Below, piece after piece: positions 1 through 11,058 of a stretch of 64,000 bases of DNA. Source of the stretch: Pseudonocardia alni (lineage in GTDB: Bacteria; Actinomycetota; Actinomycetes; Mycobacteriales; Pseudonocardiaceae). Both the position numbers and the translations under genes were made by a program. The notes below the pieces were generated by a model. The model saw nothing but the letters and a program-made list of their open reading frames with translations, made no database searches and was not told the origin of the DNA. Positions within the stretch are counted from its first letter, which is position 1. Each line of letters begins with the position of its first letter. The stretch lies in NCBI RefSeq assembly GCF_002813375.1, contig NZ_PHUJ01000003.1:5580001-5644000 (forward strand), read 5' to 3'.

Positions 1-969
1 GGCGGGCCACACCAGCAGGCAGATCCGCCGCAGCACCGCCCGGGCGAACACGTGCGCGTGCGCCGGGTTCCGGGAGCCCTCCACGACCAGCGCCGAGGTG
101 ATCGCCATCGACAGCATGCTCATCGCGAGGAAGACCGTCTGGGCCGGCAGCAGGTAGGCACTGGCCGCCTGGCTGATCGTCATGACCACCAGCACCGGCA
201 GGAATGACGACATGGCCTGGTTGAACACCTGGCCGAGGTAGTCGCCGCCCATGTAGCGGGCGAGCGTGGCGCGGTCCGGGGCGCCCGCGTCGTCGCGGTC
301 CGCGGTCTCGGCGGTGTGCCGGGGGAGCAGCCGCCGCGAGATCAGGAGGGTGAACGGCACCAGCAGCGCGATGACCGGCGCGCTCCAGGAGGTGAACACG
401 CCGTCGGACACCGAGGTGAACGCGACGACCACGAGCAGCCCGAGCTTCACGACGCCGTAGACGCCGTTCTCCAGCACCACCCACATCGCCGAGCGCAGCC
501 CGGTCAGGACCTGGTCCTGCAGGTTGAAGATGGACCACGCGGCGGTCGAGACCACGAACCACGCGGCGAAGCCGGGGGAGACGTGCAGCGGGTCGCCGGG
601 GGCGTAGGCGACGTGGCAGTAGGTCATGACCGCGGCCGAGCCGACGACCGCCATGGCGGCGCTGATCCCGTACGCGAGCCGCACCAGCGACCGTGAGTCG
701 CGTCCGGCCGTCGGGAGGAAGCGGATGAGGGCCTGACCGAAGTTGAGCGAGGTCAGGACCGATATCAGCATCATCAGGTTGACCATGGCGTTGCCACGGC
801 CGACGTCCTCGGTGCTGAACACGCGGGCGGCGAAGACCCAGTAGAGCAACCCGAAGCCGGAGTTGACGACGGTGTTGAGCATCAGGGCGTAGGCGTTGCG
901 GTAGAGCGGGTTGCCCATCTCGCGGCGGACCGATCGGACCCGGCCGGCGACCATCTCCCCGACGCTCAT
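1..969 (-). CDS. Oligosaccharide flippase (Wzx/MVF-like), 3' end cut by window edge
   Basis: An open frame of 323 codons runs from an ATG at 969 to the window edge without a stop; the C-terminus lies outside. The protein is almost all hydrophobic, with about eight or nine membrane helices visible. It opens with a short basic cytoplasmic stretch, then NPLYRNAYALMLNTVV and FAARVFSTEDVGRGNAM. That opening is typical of polysaccharide-biosynthesis flippases of the MATE-like MVF superfamily, which move lipid-linked sugars across the membrane. No good ribosome site precedes the ATG; in-frame GTGs at 978 and 981 are alternative starts. A TAGCGT box on this strand near 1026-1031 could be its -10. It is divergent from the monooxygenase at 1190. 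Family assignment is fairly sure; the substrate is unknown. Confidence 0.8.
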   Translation of the reverse strand, partial: MSVGEMVAGRVRSVRREMGNPLYRNAYALMLNTVVNSGFGLLYWVFAARVFSTEDVGRGNAMVNLMMLISVLTSLNFGQALIRFLPTAGRDSRSLVRLAYGISAAMAVVGSAAVMTYCHVAYAPGDPLHVSPGFAAWFVVSTAAWSIFNLQDQVLTGLRSAMWVVLENGVYGVVKLGLLVVVAFTSVSDGVFTSWSAPVIALLVPFTLLISRRLLPRHTAETADRDDAGAPDRATLARYMGGDYLGQVFNQAMSSFLPVLVVMTISQAASAYLLPAQTVFLAMSMLSMAITSALVVEGSRNPAHAHVFARAVLRRICLLVWPA

Positions 970-1189
970 CGCGCGCACCACCGGACGGCGGCGCGGGACG
1001 TCCCGCTGAGTGCGTGCACACCACCACGCTAACCAGGTGTCGACCACCCGGGTGCCAGGGGGAGGGGCCCCGGACGGCCCGTCACCGGCCGGGGTCGGAC
1101 CTCCCGGACATACACACCCCGTCGTGGCGCGCAATCGCTGCGCTACGGTGCATCCTTTCCGGTGACCTGATGAACCGAAGGGGGCTCGC

Positions 1190-2425
1190 GTGCGTATCGC
1201 CTGCGCGGGTGGGGGGCCGGCCGGTCTGTATCTGGCGGTCCTCGCCAGGCTCCGGTCCGGTGGACGCGACGAGGTCGTCGTGCACGAACGCAACGAGGCG
1301 GGGCGGACCCACGGGTTCGCCGTCACCTACGGCGAGGACATGCTCGACGACGCGTTCCGCAACGATCCGGCGGGAGGCGAGGCGCTGCGCCGTGCGTCCC
1401 GGCTGTGGAACGCACAGGAGATCCGGGTCGGCGACCACCGCCCGGTGCACGTCGGCGGCAAGTACGGCTACGCGATCGCCCGCGTCGACCTGCTCGACGT
1501 GCTGGCGCGCCGGGCCGAGCAGCTGGGCGTGACGATCGAGTACGGCTCCCCGGTGGACCGCGCGGACCTCGACGCCGACCTGGTCGTCGCCTCCGACGGC
1601 GTCGGCAGCCGGATCCGCACCGCGCGCGCCGAGCACTTCGGCACCACCGTCGACGAGGGGACGAACCCCTACGTCTGGCTCGGCGCCGACAGTGACTCCG
1701 ACACCTTCGTCTGGGACTTCCAGCCGACCGACGCGGGCTGGATGTGGATCCACCTCTACCCCTCGTCGAACGGGGTCAGCACCTGCATCGTCGAGTGCGA
1801 GCCCGACACCTGGGAGGCGCTGGGCCTGGACCACATGTCCGGGGCCGAGGCCGTCCGGCTCGTCGAGTCGGTCTTCCACCGCACGCTGGCCGGCCGCCGG
1901 CTCATCGAGCCCCTCGGCGGGCTCGGGGACAAGCCGTGGCTGCGCTTCCGCGAGGTCCGCAACCGGACCTGGCGCGACGGCGACCTCGTGCTGGCCGGCG
2001 ACGCCGCGCACACCACGCACTTCGGGATCGGCTCGGGCACCGTGCTGGCCATGCAGGACTCGATGGGTCTGGTCGACGCCCTCTACGGCGTCGCCGGTCA
2101 GACGGCTGCGGCCGACCTGACCTGCCCGAACGGCCGCGGCGCCGCGCTGTCGGCCTACGACGCCCGCCGGCGTGCCGAGATCGGCCCGATCCAGGACGCC
2201 GCCCGGCGCAACATGCAGTGGTTCGAGCAGGCCGGACGCCAGCTCGAACAGGTCACCGACCCCGTCGAGTTCGCGTGGTCGCTCACCGACCGCCGGGGCG
2301 ACATGGGCCGCATCCACCGCACCCTGCACCGCGCCACCCAGGTGCCCGCGCTGCGTCAGGTGCGGCGCGGTCTGACCACCGCCCGGCGCGTCCGGAGGTC
2401 CGCCCTACGCGGCCGGCACGACTGA
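1190..2425 (+). CDS. FAD-dependent monooxygenase (aryl-CoA hydroxylase type), copy 1
   Basis: A 411-residue group A flavoprotein monooxygenase. The N-terminal dinucleotide fold has GGGPAGLYLAVLARLR (residues 7-22). The middle has ASDGVGSRIR (the DG motif), and the second FAD motif is LAGDAAHTTHFGIGSG near residue 270. Overall pattern and the HVGGKYGYAIARVDLLDVL stretch resemble the oxygenase half of salicylyl-CoA 5-hydroxylase and 2-aminobenzoyl-CoA monooxygenase, so an aryl-CoA or similar aromatic substrate is likely but unproven. The reductase half of the bifunctional members is missing. The GTG start follows AAGGGGG at a good distance; TACGGT at 1144-1149 is a plausible -10. A close paralogue follows at 2560. 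Confidence 0.88.
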   Translation: MRIACAGGGPAGLYLAVLARLRSGGRDEVVVHERNEAGRTHGFAVTYGEDMLDDAFRNDPAGGEALRRASRLWNAQEIRVGDHRPVHVGGKYGYAIARVDLLDVLARRAEQLGVTIEYGSPVDRADLDADLVVASDGVGSRIRTARAEHFGTTVDEGTNPYVWLGADSDSDTFVWDFQPTDAGWMWIHLYPSSNGVSTCIVECEPDTWEALGLDHMSGAEAVRLVESVFHRTLAGRRLIEPLGGLGDKPWLRFREVRNRTWRDGDLVLAGDAAHTTHFGIGSGTVLAMQDSMGLVDALYGVAGQTAAADLTCPNGRGAALSAYDARRRAEIGPIQDAARRNMQWFEQAGRQLEQVTDPVEFAWSLTDRRGDMGRIHRTLHRATQVPALRQVRRGLTTARRVRRSALRGRHD

Positions 2426-2559
2426 CGTTCCGGGCCGACACCGTTCGCCGATGGTGTCGGCGCCGTCACCGATCGTGGTCGGACCCGGTGTCCACACAGG
2501 CCCGCCACGTTCGTAGGGTCGTCGCGTCCCAGATCGATGACATCCGATGGAGGTCCGGT

Positions 2560-3813
2560 GTGAAGATCGTGGTCGTCGGTGGTGGACCGGCCGGTCTGTA
2601 CTTCTCGATCCTGGCCCGGCTGCGGTCGGGCGGTCAGGACGAGGTCGTCCTCGCGGAGCGCAACGGTCCCGGCACGGCCTCCGGCTTCGCGGTCACACTC
2701 GGTGAGGACATCCTCGACGAGCTCTTCCGCACCGACCCCCTCGGTGCCGAGAAGGTGCGGGCCGCGGCGCACGTGTGGGACTCCCAGGTCGTGGAGGTGT
2801 CCGGGCGCCCGGTGCACCTCGGCGGGCGCTACGGCTACTCCATCGGCCGTGCGCGACTGCTGGAGGTGCTGGCGGAGCGGGCCCGCCAGGTCGGCGTGAA
2901 GCTCATGTTCGACACCGCCGTCGCCGCCGACGGTGACACCGCACGCGACCCGCTGACCGCGGACGCGGACGTCGTCGTCGCGGCGGACGGGGTCGGGTCC
3001 GCGATCCGCGCCGCCCGGGCCGACGTCTTCGGCACCCGGGTCGCCCACGGCGCGAACCGCTACGTGTGGTTCGGGACGAGCAAGCCGTTCCGGCCGTTCA
3101 CCTTCGCGTTCGAGAAGACCCACGCCGGCTGGATCTGGTTCCACGCCTACCCTGCGGCGGACTGCGTCAGCACCTGCATCGTGGAGTGCACGCCGGAGAC
3201 GTGGACGGGCCTGGGGCTCGACACGATGGCGCCCGACGAGGCCATGCGGATGCTCGAGGGCGTCTTCGCCCGCTCGCTCGACGGGCACTCGCTGATCGCC
3301 CCGCCCGGCATGGGGTCCTCGCCCTGGCTGCAGTTCCGCGAGGTCCGGAACATGTCCTGGCGCGACGGCAACATCGTTCTCGCCGGCGACGCGGCGCACA
3401 CCACGCACTTCGCCATCGGCTCGGGCACCGTGCTCGCGGTCGCCGATTCGATCGCGCTGGCCGAGGAGCTGTACCCGCGTGGGACCCGCGGCACCGACGA
3501 CGTCGAGGCCGCCCTCGCCGGGTACGACGCGCGTCGCCGCGCCGCGATGGCGCCCATCCAGCGGATGGCCCGGGCCAGCATGGAGTGGTTCGAGACCGTC
3601 CCGGAGAGCCTCGAGGGCGCCGACGACGCGCTGGCCTTCTCCTGGTCGCTGCTCGACCGCCGGCACGACCAGGGCCGGCTCAACGAGCGTCTGCACCGCG
3701 CGACGCAGGTGGAGCCGGTCCGTCAGGTCCGTCGCAGGCTGACCGCGGCCCGCCGGGTCCGCCGGGCGCTGGCCCGCGGCGAGATCACCCCCCGCGAGGC
3801 CCTGCAGCGCTGA
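2560..3813 (+). CDS. FAD-dependent monooxygenase (aryl-CoA hydroxylase type), copy 2
   Basis: A 417-residue paralogue of the preceding gene, alignable end to end and clearly above half identical by eye. It has the same GGGPAGLYFSILARLR nucleotide motif, AADGVGSAIRAARAD, and LAGDAAHTTHFAIGSG. The start is the GTG after GGAGG (2549-2553), which places VKIVVVGGGPAG at the N-terminus; the reading frame is open far upstream but that part has no homology. A TAGGGT box at 2514-2519 suggests its own promoter about 40 bases ahead, so the pair need not be one transcript. The duplication in tandem suggests division of substrates or a heteromeric enzyme; the sequence does not decide this. Confidence 0.88.
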   Translation: MKIVVVGGGPAGLYFSILARLRSGGQDEVVLAERNGPGTASGFAVTLGEDILDELFRTDPLGAEKVRAAAHVWDSQVVEVSGRPVHLGGRYGYSIGRARLLEVLAERARQVGVKLMFDTAVAADGDTARDPLTADADVVVAADGVGSAIRAARADVFGTRVAHGANRYVWFGTSKPFRPFTFAFEKTHAGWIWFHAYPAADCVSTCIVECTPETWTGLGLDTMAPDEAMRMLEGVFARSLDGHSLIAPPGMGSSPWLQFREVRNMSWRDGNIVLAGDAAHTTHFAIGSGTVLAVADSIALAEELYPRGTRGTDDVEAALAGYDARRRAAMAPIQRMARASMEWFETVPESLEGADDALAFSWSLLDRRHDQGRLNERLHRATQVEPVRQVRRRLTAARRVRRALARGEITPREALQR

Positions 3814-3823
3814 CCCGCGGCCC

Positions 3824-3852
3824 GGCGGGGCCGGCTCAGTCCCGGCCCCGCC
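3824..3852. terminator. Hairpin between convergent genes
   Basis: A perfect 11-bp stem (3824-3834 with 3842-3852) and a 7-base loop lie between the converging monooxygenase and permease genes and overlap the permease stop codon. There is no T run. It probably ends transcription from both sides. Confidence 0.6.
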
Positions 3853-5317
3853 CGGCCCCGGAACCCTCCCGTTCCTCGCGTGCGAGGAACGAGTGCTTCC
3901 GCCCGTAGACGGCGTAGACGACCAGGCCGAGCAGCAGCCAGCCGACGAACCGGATCCACGTGTCCAGGTTCAGGTTCAGCATCAGGTAGAGGCACGCGAT
4001 CGCGGTGATCGCCGGCACCACCGGCGAGAACGGCACCGTGAACGGCCGGTCGAGGTCGGGGCGGGTCCGGCGCAGCACCGGCACCGCGATCGCCACGATG
4101 ATCATCGCCGAGAGCGCGCCGATCGACACCATGTCGGCCAGTGCGGTGATCGGGGTGAACGCCGCGATCACCGCGCAGACGACACCACCGACGATCGTCA
4201 TCCGGTGCGGGGTACCCCACGTCGGGTGCGCGGTGCCGATGGCCTTCGGCAGCAGGCCGTCGCGACCCATCGCGAAGCCGATCCGGCCGATCGTCACGAG
4301 CTCCACCATCATCACCGAGGTCAGCCCGGTGACCGCGCCGAGCGCGATCAGCGCGCCCACCCACGGCAGCCCGACCCCGGCGAACGCCGACGCCAGCGGG
4401 GCGCCGGTGTCGATCTCGGTGTAGGGGACCATCCCGGTGAGCACGATCGAGACGCCGACGTAGAGCACCGCGCAGATGGCGAGCGCGCCGAGCAGGCCGA
4501 TCTTCAGGTCGCGGTCGGGACGCTCCGCCTCCTCGCCGAGGTTGGCCAGCGCCTCGAACCCGGTGTAGGCGAAGAACACCACCGCGGCCGCGGTGAGCAT
4601 GCCGCCCACGCCGAACACGGTCGGCGCGAGCCCGAACACCCCGGAGATGATCGGCTGGGTGAACACCGAGCCGCCGTCCTCGGGCGCCTGCGCCGGCGGG
4701 ATGAACGGCTGCAGGTTGGCCGGGTCGATGTAGAACACGCCCACGGCCAGGATCAGCACGCAGACCGCGAGCTTCACCAGGACCAGCAGGTTCGTCAGCC
4801 GCGCCGACTGCTGGATGCCCGCGACCGCGACGACCGTCAGCACCGCGATGATCAGCACCGCGCCGATGTTGACCGTCGCGTCCTCCCCGAACCACGCCGT
4901 CGGCAGCCCGAACAGTGACGCCAGGTAGCCGGACCAGCTGCGCGAGACGACGGCGAGGCCGAGGCCGAACTCCAGCAGCAGGTCCCAGCCGATGATCCAG
5001 GCGAAGACCTCGCCGAGGGTGGCGAAGGCGTAGGTGTAGGCCGAGCCCGCCGTCGGTACCGAGGAGGCCAGCTCGGCGTAGCAGACGGCGGCGAGCCCGG
5101 CGACGACCGCGCCGATGAGGAACGACAGCGTGACGGCGGGGCCCGCGTGCTGCTGGGCCTCGACCCCGGCGAGGGTGAAGATGCCGGTGCCGATGATGAT
5201 GCCGACACCGAATCCGACCAGGTCGCGGGCCTTCAGCGTGCGCTTGAGGGGTGTCCCGTGTCCGTCGGCACCCCCGTCGCCGTGCTCGCTCCGGGCCAGG
5301 ATCCGTTCCACCGGCAT
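3836..5317 (-). CDS. APC-family amino acid permease
   Basis: A 493-residue polytopic membrane protein with about twelve helices. The first helix region reads DLVGFGVGIIIGTGIFTLAG, the classic APC substrate-binding unwound helix with GIGTGIF-like glycines. PTAGSAYTYAFATLGEVFAWIIGW and FFAYTGFEALANLGEEAERP are typical of the cationic amino acid transporter branch. It should import amino acids, probably with protons; basic amino acids are the best guess. The start is the ATG at 5317 (MPVERILARSEHG); an in-frame GTG at 5335, closer to a G-rich ribosome-site candidate, would add six residues. It is divergent from the secreted hydrolase at 5533. Confidence 0.88.
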   Translation of the reverse strand: MPVERILARSEHGDGGADGHGTPLKRTLKARDLVGFGVGIIIGTGIFTLAGVEAQQHAGPAVTLSFLIGAVVAGLAAVCYAELASSVPTAGSAYTYAFATLGEVFAWIIGWDLLLEFGLGLAVVSRSWSGYLASLFGLPTAWFGEDATVNIGAVLIIAVLTVVAVAGIQQSARLTNLLVLVKLAVCVLILAVGVFYIDPANLQPFIPPAQAPEDGGSVFTQPIISGVFGLAPTVFGVGGMLTAAAVVFFAYTGFEALANLGEEAERPDRDLKIGLLGALAICAVLYVGVSIVLTGMVPYTEIDTGAPLASAFAGVGLPWVGALIALGAVTGLTSVMMVELVTIGRIGFAMGRDGLLPKAIGTAHPTWGTPHRMTIVGGVVCAVIAAFTPITALADMVSIGALSAMIIVAIAVPVLRRTRPDLDRPFTVPFSPVVPAITAIACLYLMLNLNLDTWIRFVGWLLLGLVVYAVYGRKHSFLAREEREGSGAGRGRD

Positions 5318-5532
5318 CGTGCGCGTCCAGCCCACTCCGCCACCCCCACTCGTCGTCGGTCGACCGGTCGTTGCGTGACGGTATGACGCCGGGTGACGAC
5401 GCGCCGCACGAGGTGCGACGACGATCCTGATAATCCCGTGTGAACGTTCTGTTCTCCCTGTCCGAGTCGGCCACGATCGGGGCACGATGTCGGTCGTGGG
5501 CAACCGACCGGGTGCCCGCGACCGGAGGAGCC

Positions 5533-6477
5533 GTGGCGGAGCGCAGGCCGGGACGCCGACGGTCCCGGGCGGCCCGGGGGGCGGGGCTCGCCGTCGTCGC
5601 CGCGCTCGTGCTGGCCGCCGGGGCCGCCGGGGCGGCCGGGCCGGTGCCGACGGCCCTGGCCGGCCCTGCCGTGCCACCCCCACCCGCCGCCCGGCTGCAG
5701 CACGCCCCCGCGGCCGACGCGGAGCCGCCCGGCACCCTGCGCGAGCTCCTCGCGGCGATCACCGGGTCGGCGACGGCCGACCCGCTCGACCTCGCGCCCG
5801 GCACGCTCGCCGTCGACCGGGAGGGGGAGGAAGGGCTCGCCGTGTCCTGGGCGCTGCTCGACACCGACGACGGCCGCTGGACCGGCTCCGCGGACGCCGC
5901 GACCCGCCGCAGCGAGGCCGAGTCGACGATCAAGGCCTGGCTGGCCCTGGACACCCTGCGGGCCGCCGCGCAGCGGGGCCGCCCGGTCCCGCCCGCCGTA
6001 CGTGCCGACATCGCCGCCGCCGTCCGCGCCTCCGACGACGGCGCGGCCGAACGGCTCTACCGCGCGCTCGGCGGCGACGCGAGCACCGCCCGGCTCGGAC
6101 CGGAGTGCGGGGTGGCGGTGTCGACGTCGCGGCCCGGGTGGTGGTCCTACACGCAGGTCAGCGCGCTCGACGCCGCCCGCGTCCTCGCCTGCGTGCGCGA
6201 GCGCGCCCCCGGCCTGCCCGGCGGACCCGCACTGCTCGCCGACCTCGACGCCGTCACCCCGGACGGGCGGTCCGGGATCCGGCCCGTGCTCCCCGGCGCC
6301 GTCGCGGAGAAGAACGGCTGGACCCTGCACGGCGCGGACGGCTGGAACGTGCACTGCGTGCTGGCCTGGGAGGACCGCGCGCTGGCCGTCCTCACCACCT
6401 ATCCGGGCGGGCTCGGCGTCGAGCACGGCTGGCAGGTCTGCCGCGACGTCGCCGCGGACGTGCTCGCCGCGTCCTGA
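5533..6477 (+). CDS. Secreted serine hydrolase, beta-lactamase-like
   Basis: A 314-residue protein with a basic N-terminus and an Ala/Val-rich segment ending near AGAAG, read as a Sec signal peptide (about residues 1-35). The mature part has a STIKAW segment that fits the SxxK nucleophile/base motif of class A beta-lactamases and penicillin-binding proteins. A C-terminal EKNGWTLHGADGW takes the place of the KTG strand. It may be a peptidoglycan-related hydrolase rather than a true resistance enzyme, since the SDN and KTG motifs are not canonical. The GTG start has GGAGG four bases ahead. An alternative GTG at 5440 sits beside a GATAAT -10-like box and would add 31 residues before the signal peptide. 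Confidence 0.7.
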   Translation: MAERRPGRRRSRAARGAGLAVVAALVLAAGAAGAAGPVPTALAGPAVPPPPAARLQHAPAADAEPPGTLRELLAAITGSATADPLDLAPGTLAVDREGEEGLAVSWALLDTDDGRWTGSADAATRRSEAESTIKAWLALDTLRAAAQRGRPVPPAVRADIAAAVRASDDGAAERLYRALGGDASTARLGPECGVAVSTSRPGWWSYTQVSALDAARVLACVRERAPGLPGGPALLADLDAVTPDGRSGIRPVLPGAVAEKNGWTLHGADGWNVHCVLAWEDRALAVLTTYPGGLGVEHGWQVCRDVAADVLAAS

Positions 6478-6546
6478 GGCGGACGGTTTCGACGGGTCCG
6501 GCACCGGGAATGCGATCGATCGCCCCGACCCGACGAGAGGTGGACG

Positions 6547-9054
<2,508 letters not shown>

Positions 9055-9073
9055 ACCCGACCTCGCGGGGTTC

Positions 9074-9098
9074 ACATGCGAATGTGTGCATGTATGGT
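9074..9098 (+). promoter_or_regulatory. Leaderless promoter with operator-like dyad
   Basis: TATGGT (9093-9098) ends six bases before the ATG at 9105, so transcription should begin on the start codon. A dyad, ACATGC (9074-9079), eight bases, then GCATGT (9088-9093), covers the spacer and touches the -10 box. This is where a repressor or spacer-distorting activator would bind. The controlled gene is a metal exporter, so a metal sensor is the natural guess. Confidence 0.6.
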
Positions 9099-9104
9099 GG
9101 CCGC

Positions 9105-10034
9105 ATGGGGCACGGACACGGACACGGCGGCGGGTCGGGCCACGGGCACGCCGGCGCGGGCACCGACCGCCGCCGGCTCGCGACGGCACTCGGCGTCACC
9201 CTGATCACGGCGGTCCTCGGCGCCGCGGGCGCGGTGTACACCGGCTCGCTCGCGCTGCTGGCCGACCTCGGCCACCTGCTCACCGACGCAGGGGCGCTGG
9301 TCGCGGCGCTGATCGCCAGCGTGCTCGCCACCCGACCGGCGACGACGTCGCGGACCTACGGGATGGGCCGGGCCGAGGTGCTCGTGGCGGCGCTGAACGC
9401 GCTGACCCTCGTCGCGGTCGTGGTGTGGGTGGGGATCGAGGCGGTGCAGCGGCTGTTCGTGCCCGCCGAGATCCCGGGCCTGCCGCTGCTGGTCATCGGC
9501 GTGCTCGGCCTGATCGGCAACCTGGTGTCGCTCGCCGTCCTGGCAGGCGGCGACCGCGGGAACATGAACCTGCGCGGTGCCATGCTGCACGTCCTCGGCG
9601 ACGCCCTCGGCTCGGTGGGCGTGCTCGCCGCCGCCGTCGTCCTGATGACGACCGGCTGGCCCTACGCGGACACGATCGCCTCGCTCTTCATCGTCGCGCT
9701 CATCCTCCCGCGTGCCGTGGCGCTGCTGCGCGAGGCCGCGCACGTCCTGCTGGAGGGGGCACCCAAGGGGGTCGACGCCCAGGAGGTCAAGGCGGCGCTG
9801 CTGGCCGTCGACGGGGTGGCCGACGTCCACGACCTCCACGTGTGGGCGATCAACGACCGCACCCCGGCCATGTCGGCGCACGTCGTCGTCGACGAGGAGG
9901 TGTCCGCGCACTGCGGGGACACCTCGGTCCTCGACCGGGCCGGGCACATGCTGCGCGAGCGGTTCGGCCTCGACCACTCCACCCTGCAGGTCGAGCACGC
10001 AGCGCACACCGGGCACGAGAACCACTGCGGCTGA
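9105..10034 (+). CDS. Cation diffusion facilitator (zinc-type exporter)
   Basis: A 309-residue CDF transporter that should export Zn2+ or a similar divalent ion in exchange for protons. The N-terminus is His/Gly rich (MGHGHGHGGGSGHGHAG). Six helices follow. Metal-site residues appear in ADLGHLLTDAGAL (HxxxD, helix 2) and HVLGDALGSVG (HxxxD, helix 5), the zinc-type HD-HD pattern. The C-terminal cytoplasmic domain (about 215-300) carries VHDLHVWAIND. The ATG has no ribosome site and is placed for leaderless translation. It is separated from the Clp gene by 50 bases and has its own promoter. Confidence 0.92.
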   Translation: MGHGHGHGGGSGHGHAGAGTDRRRLATALGVTLITAVLGAAGAVYTGSLALLADLGHLLTDAGALVAALIASVLATRPATTSRTYGMGRAEVLVAALNALTLVAVVVWVGIEAVQRLFVPAEIPGLPLLVIGVLGLIGNLVSLAVLAGGDRGNMNLRGAMLHVLGDALGSVGVLAAAVVLMTTGWPYADTIASLFIVALILPRAVALLREAAHVLLEGAPKGVDAQEVKAALLAVDGVADVHDLHVWAINDRTPAMSAHVVVDEEVSAHCGDTSVLDRAGHMLRERFGLDHSTLQVEHAAHTGHENHCG

Positions 10035-10077
10035 GACGCCCGATGGTCCGCGGGGCCGCCATGGGTAGCCTCCGGGC

Positions 10078-10938
10078 GTGGAGCACGCGTCCGGCCCGTC
10101 CACGCCCGAGGGGGCGAGCCCGCGTGACCGCGGCGCGGGCGTCGCCGGTGACCGTGCCGCGGCCGGGGGAGTGACCGCGCGCGCCGTCGCGCCGGACGGC
10201 GCCGGCATCGCTTTCGACGTCCGGGGCACCGGCGACCCGCTGGTGCTGCTGCCCGGACAGGCGAACTCGCGGCACTGGTGGAGCACCGTGCGTGCGGATC
10301 TCGTCGGGCACCGCACCGTCGCCGTGGACACCGCAGGCACGGGGTGCAGCGACGACGTCGTCGACCGCGACTGGAGCACACGCCGGCTCGCCCGCGATGT
10401 CGTCGCCGTGCTGGACGCGGCCGGGATCGACCGTGCCCACCTCTACGGGACGTCGATGGGCGGCCGGGTCGCGCAGTGGGTCGCCGCCGACCACCCGGAC
10501 CGGGTGGGTGCGCTCGTCCTCGCGTGCACCACCGCGGGCGGACCCGACGCGGTCCCTCCCGCCCCGGAGGTTCTGCGTCGCCTCGCCGACCCGGCGGACA
10601 ACGCCGCCGAGCTGCGACGGCTGATGGTCGGTCCGGAGACGACCGGCCCGCTGACCGTGCTCGGCGACGACACCATGAGCCCGGCGGCCCGGGCGGGGCA
10701 CCGCCGGGCGAGCGCCCGCCACGACGCCGGGGACGCGATCGCGACGATCACCGCGCCGACCCTGGTCCTGCACGGTGCCGACGACGAGTTCACGCCGCCG
10801 GGGAACGGACGGCGCCTGGCCGCGCGGATCCCCGGGGCAGAGCTGCTCGTGCTGCCCGGCGCCCGGCACGCCTGCTTCCTCGACGGTCGTGCGACCGCCG
10901 CGGTCCTCACCTTCCTCGCACGTCACCCCCTGCGCTGA
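10078..10938 (+). CDS. Alpha/beta hydrolase
   Basis: A 286-residue alpha/beta-fold hydrolase. The nucleophile elbow is GTSMGG, the acid is in LHGADDEF, and the base is in GARHACF. The first 30 residues are low-complexity and not part of the fold. The GTG at 10078 was chosen because TAGCCT (10066-10071) lies six bases before it, ideal for a leaderless transcript; a GTG at 10171 gives the fold alone. Substrate unknown; esterases, lactonases and haloperoxidase-like enzymes share this pattern. It converges on the ABC exporter at 11059. Confidence 0.82.
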   Translation: MEHASGPSTPEGASPRDRGAGVAGDRAAAGGVTARAVAPDGAGIAFDVRGTGDPLVLLPGQANSRHWWSTVRADLVGHRTVAVDTAGTGCSDDVVDRDWSTRRLARDVVAVLDAAGIDRAHLYGTSMGGRVAQWVAADHPDRVGALVLACTTAGGPDAVPPAPEVLRRLADPADNAAELRRLMVGPETTGPLTVLGDDTMSPAARAGHRRASARHDAGDAIATITAPTLVLHGADDEFTPPGNGRRLAARIPGAELLVLPGARHACFLDGRATAAVLTFLARHPLR

Positions 10939-11058
10939 CCGGCGGACCCGGCACCCACGTCGGCGGGCTCCGGCCGGACCAGCAGGCGGGCCCGGCCGTC
11001 GGCCGCGGCGACCCACCGCGGGCCGGTGCCCGGCCCCCGGCACGAGGTGCGACCGGTC

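Noticed and set aside
3723-6011. Very long minus-strand and plus-strand frames overlapping the permease
   Set aside because: Shadow frames caused by lack of stops in GC-rich DNA; they are Arg/Pro/Ala/His-rich with no recognisable fold, whereas the permease frame has clear family motifs.
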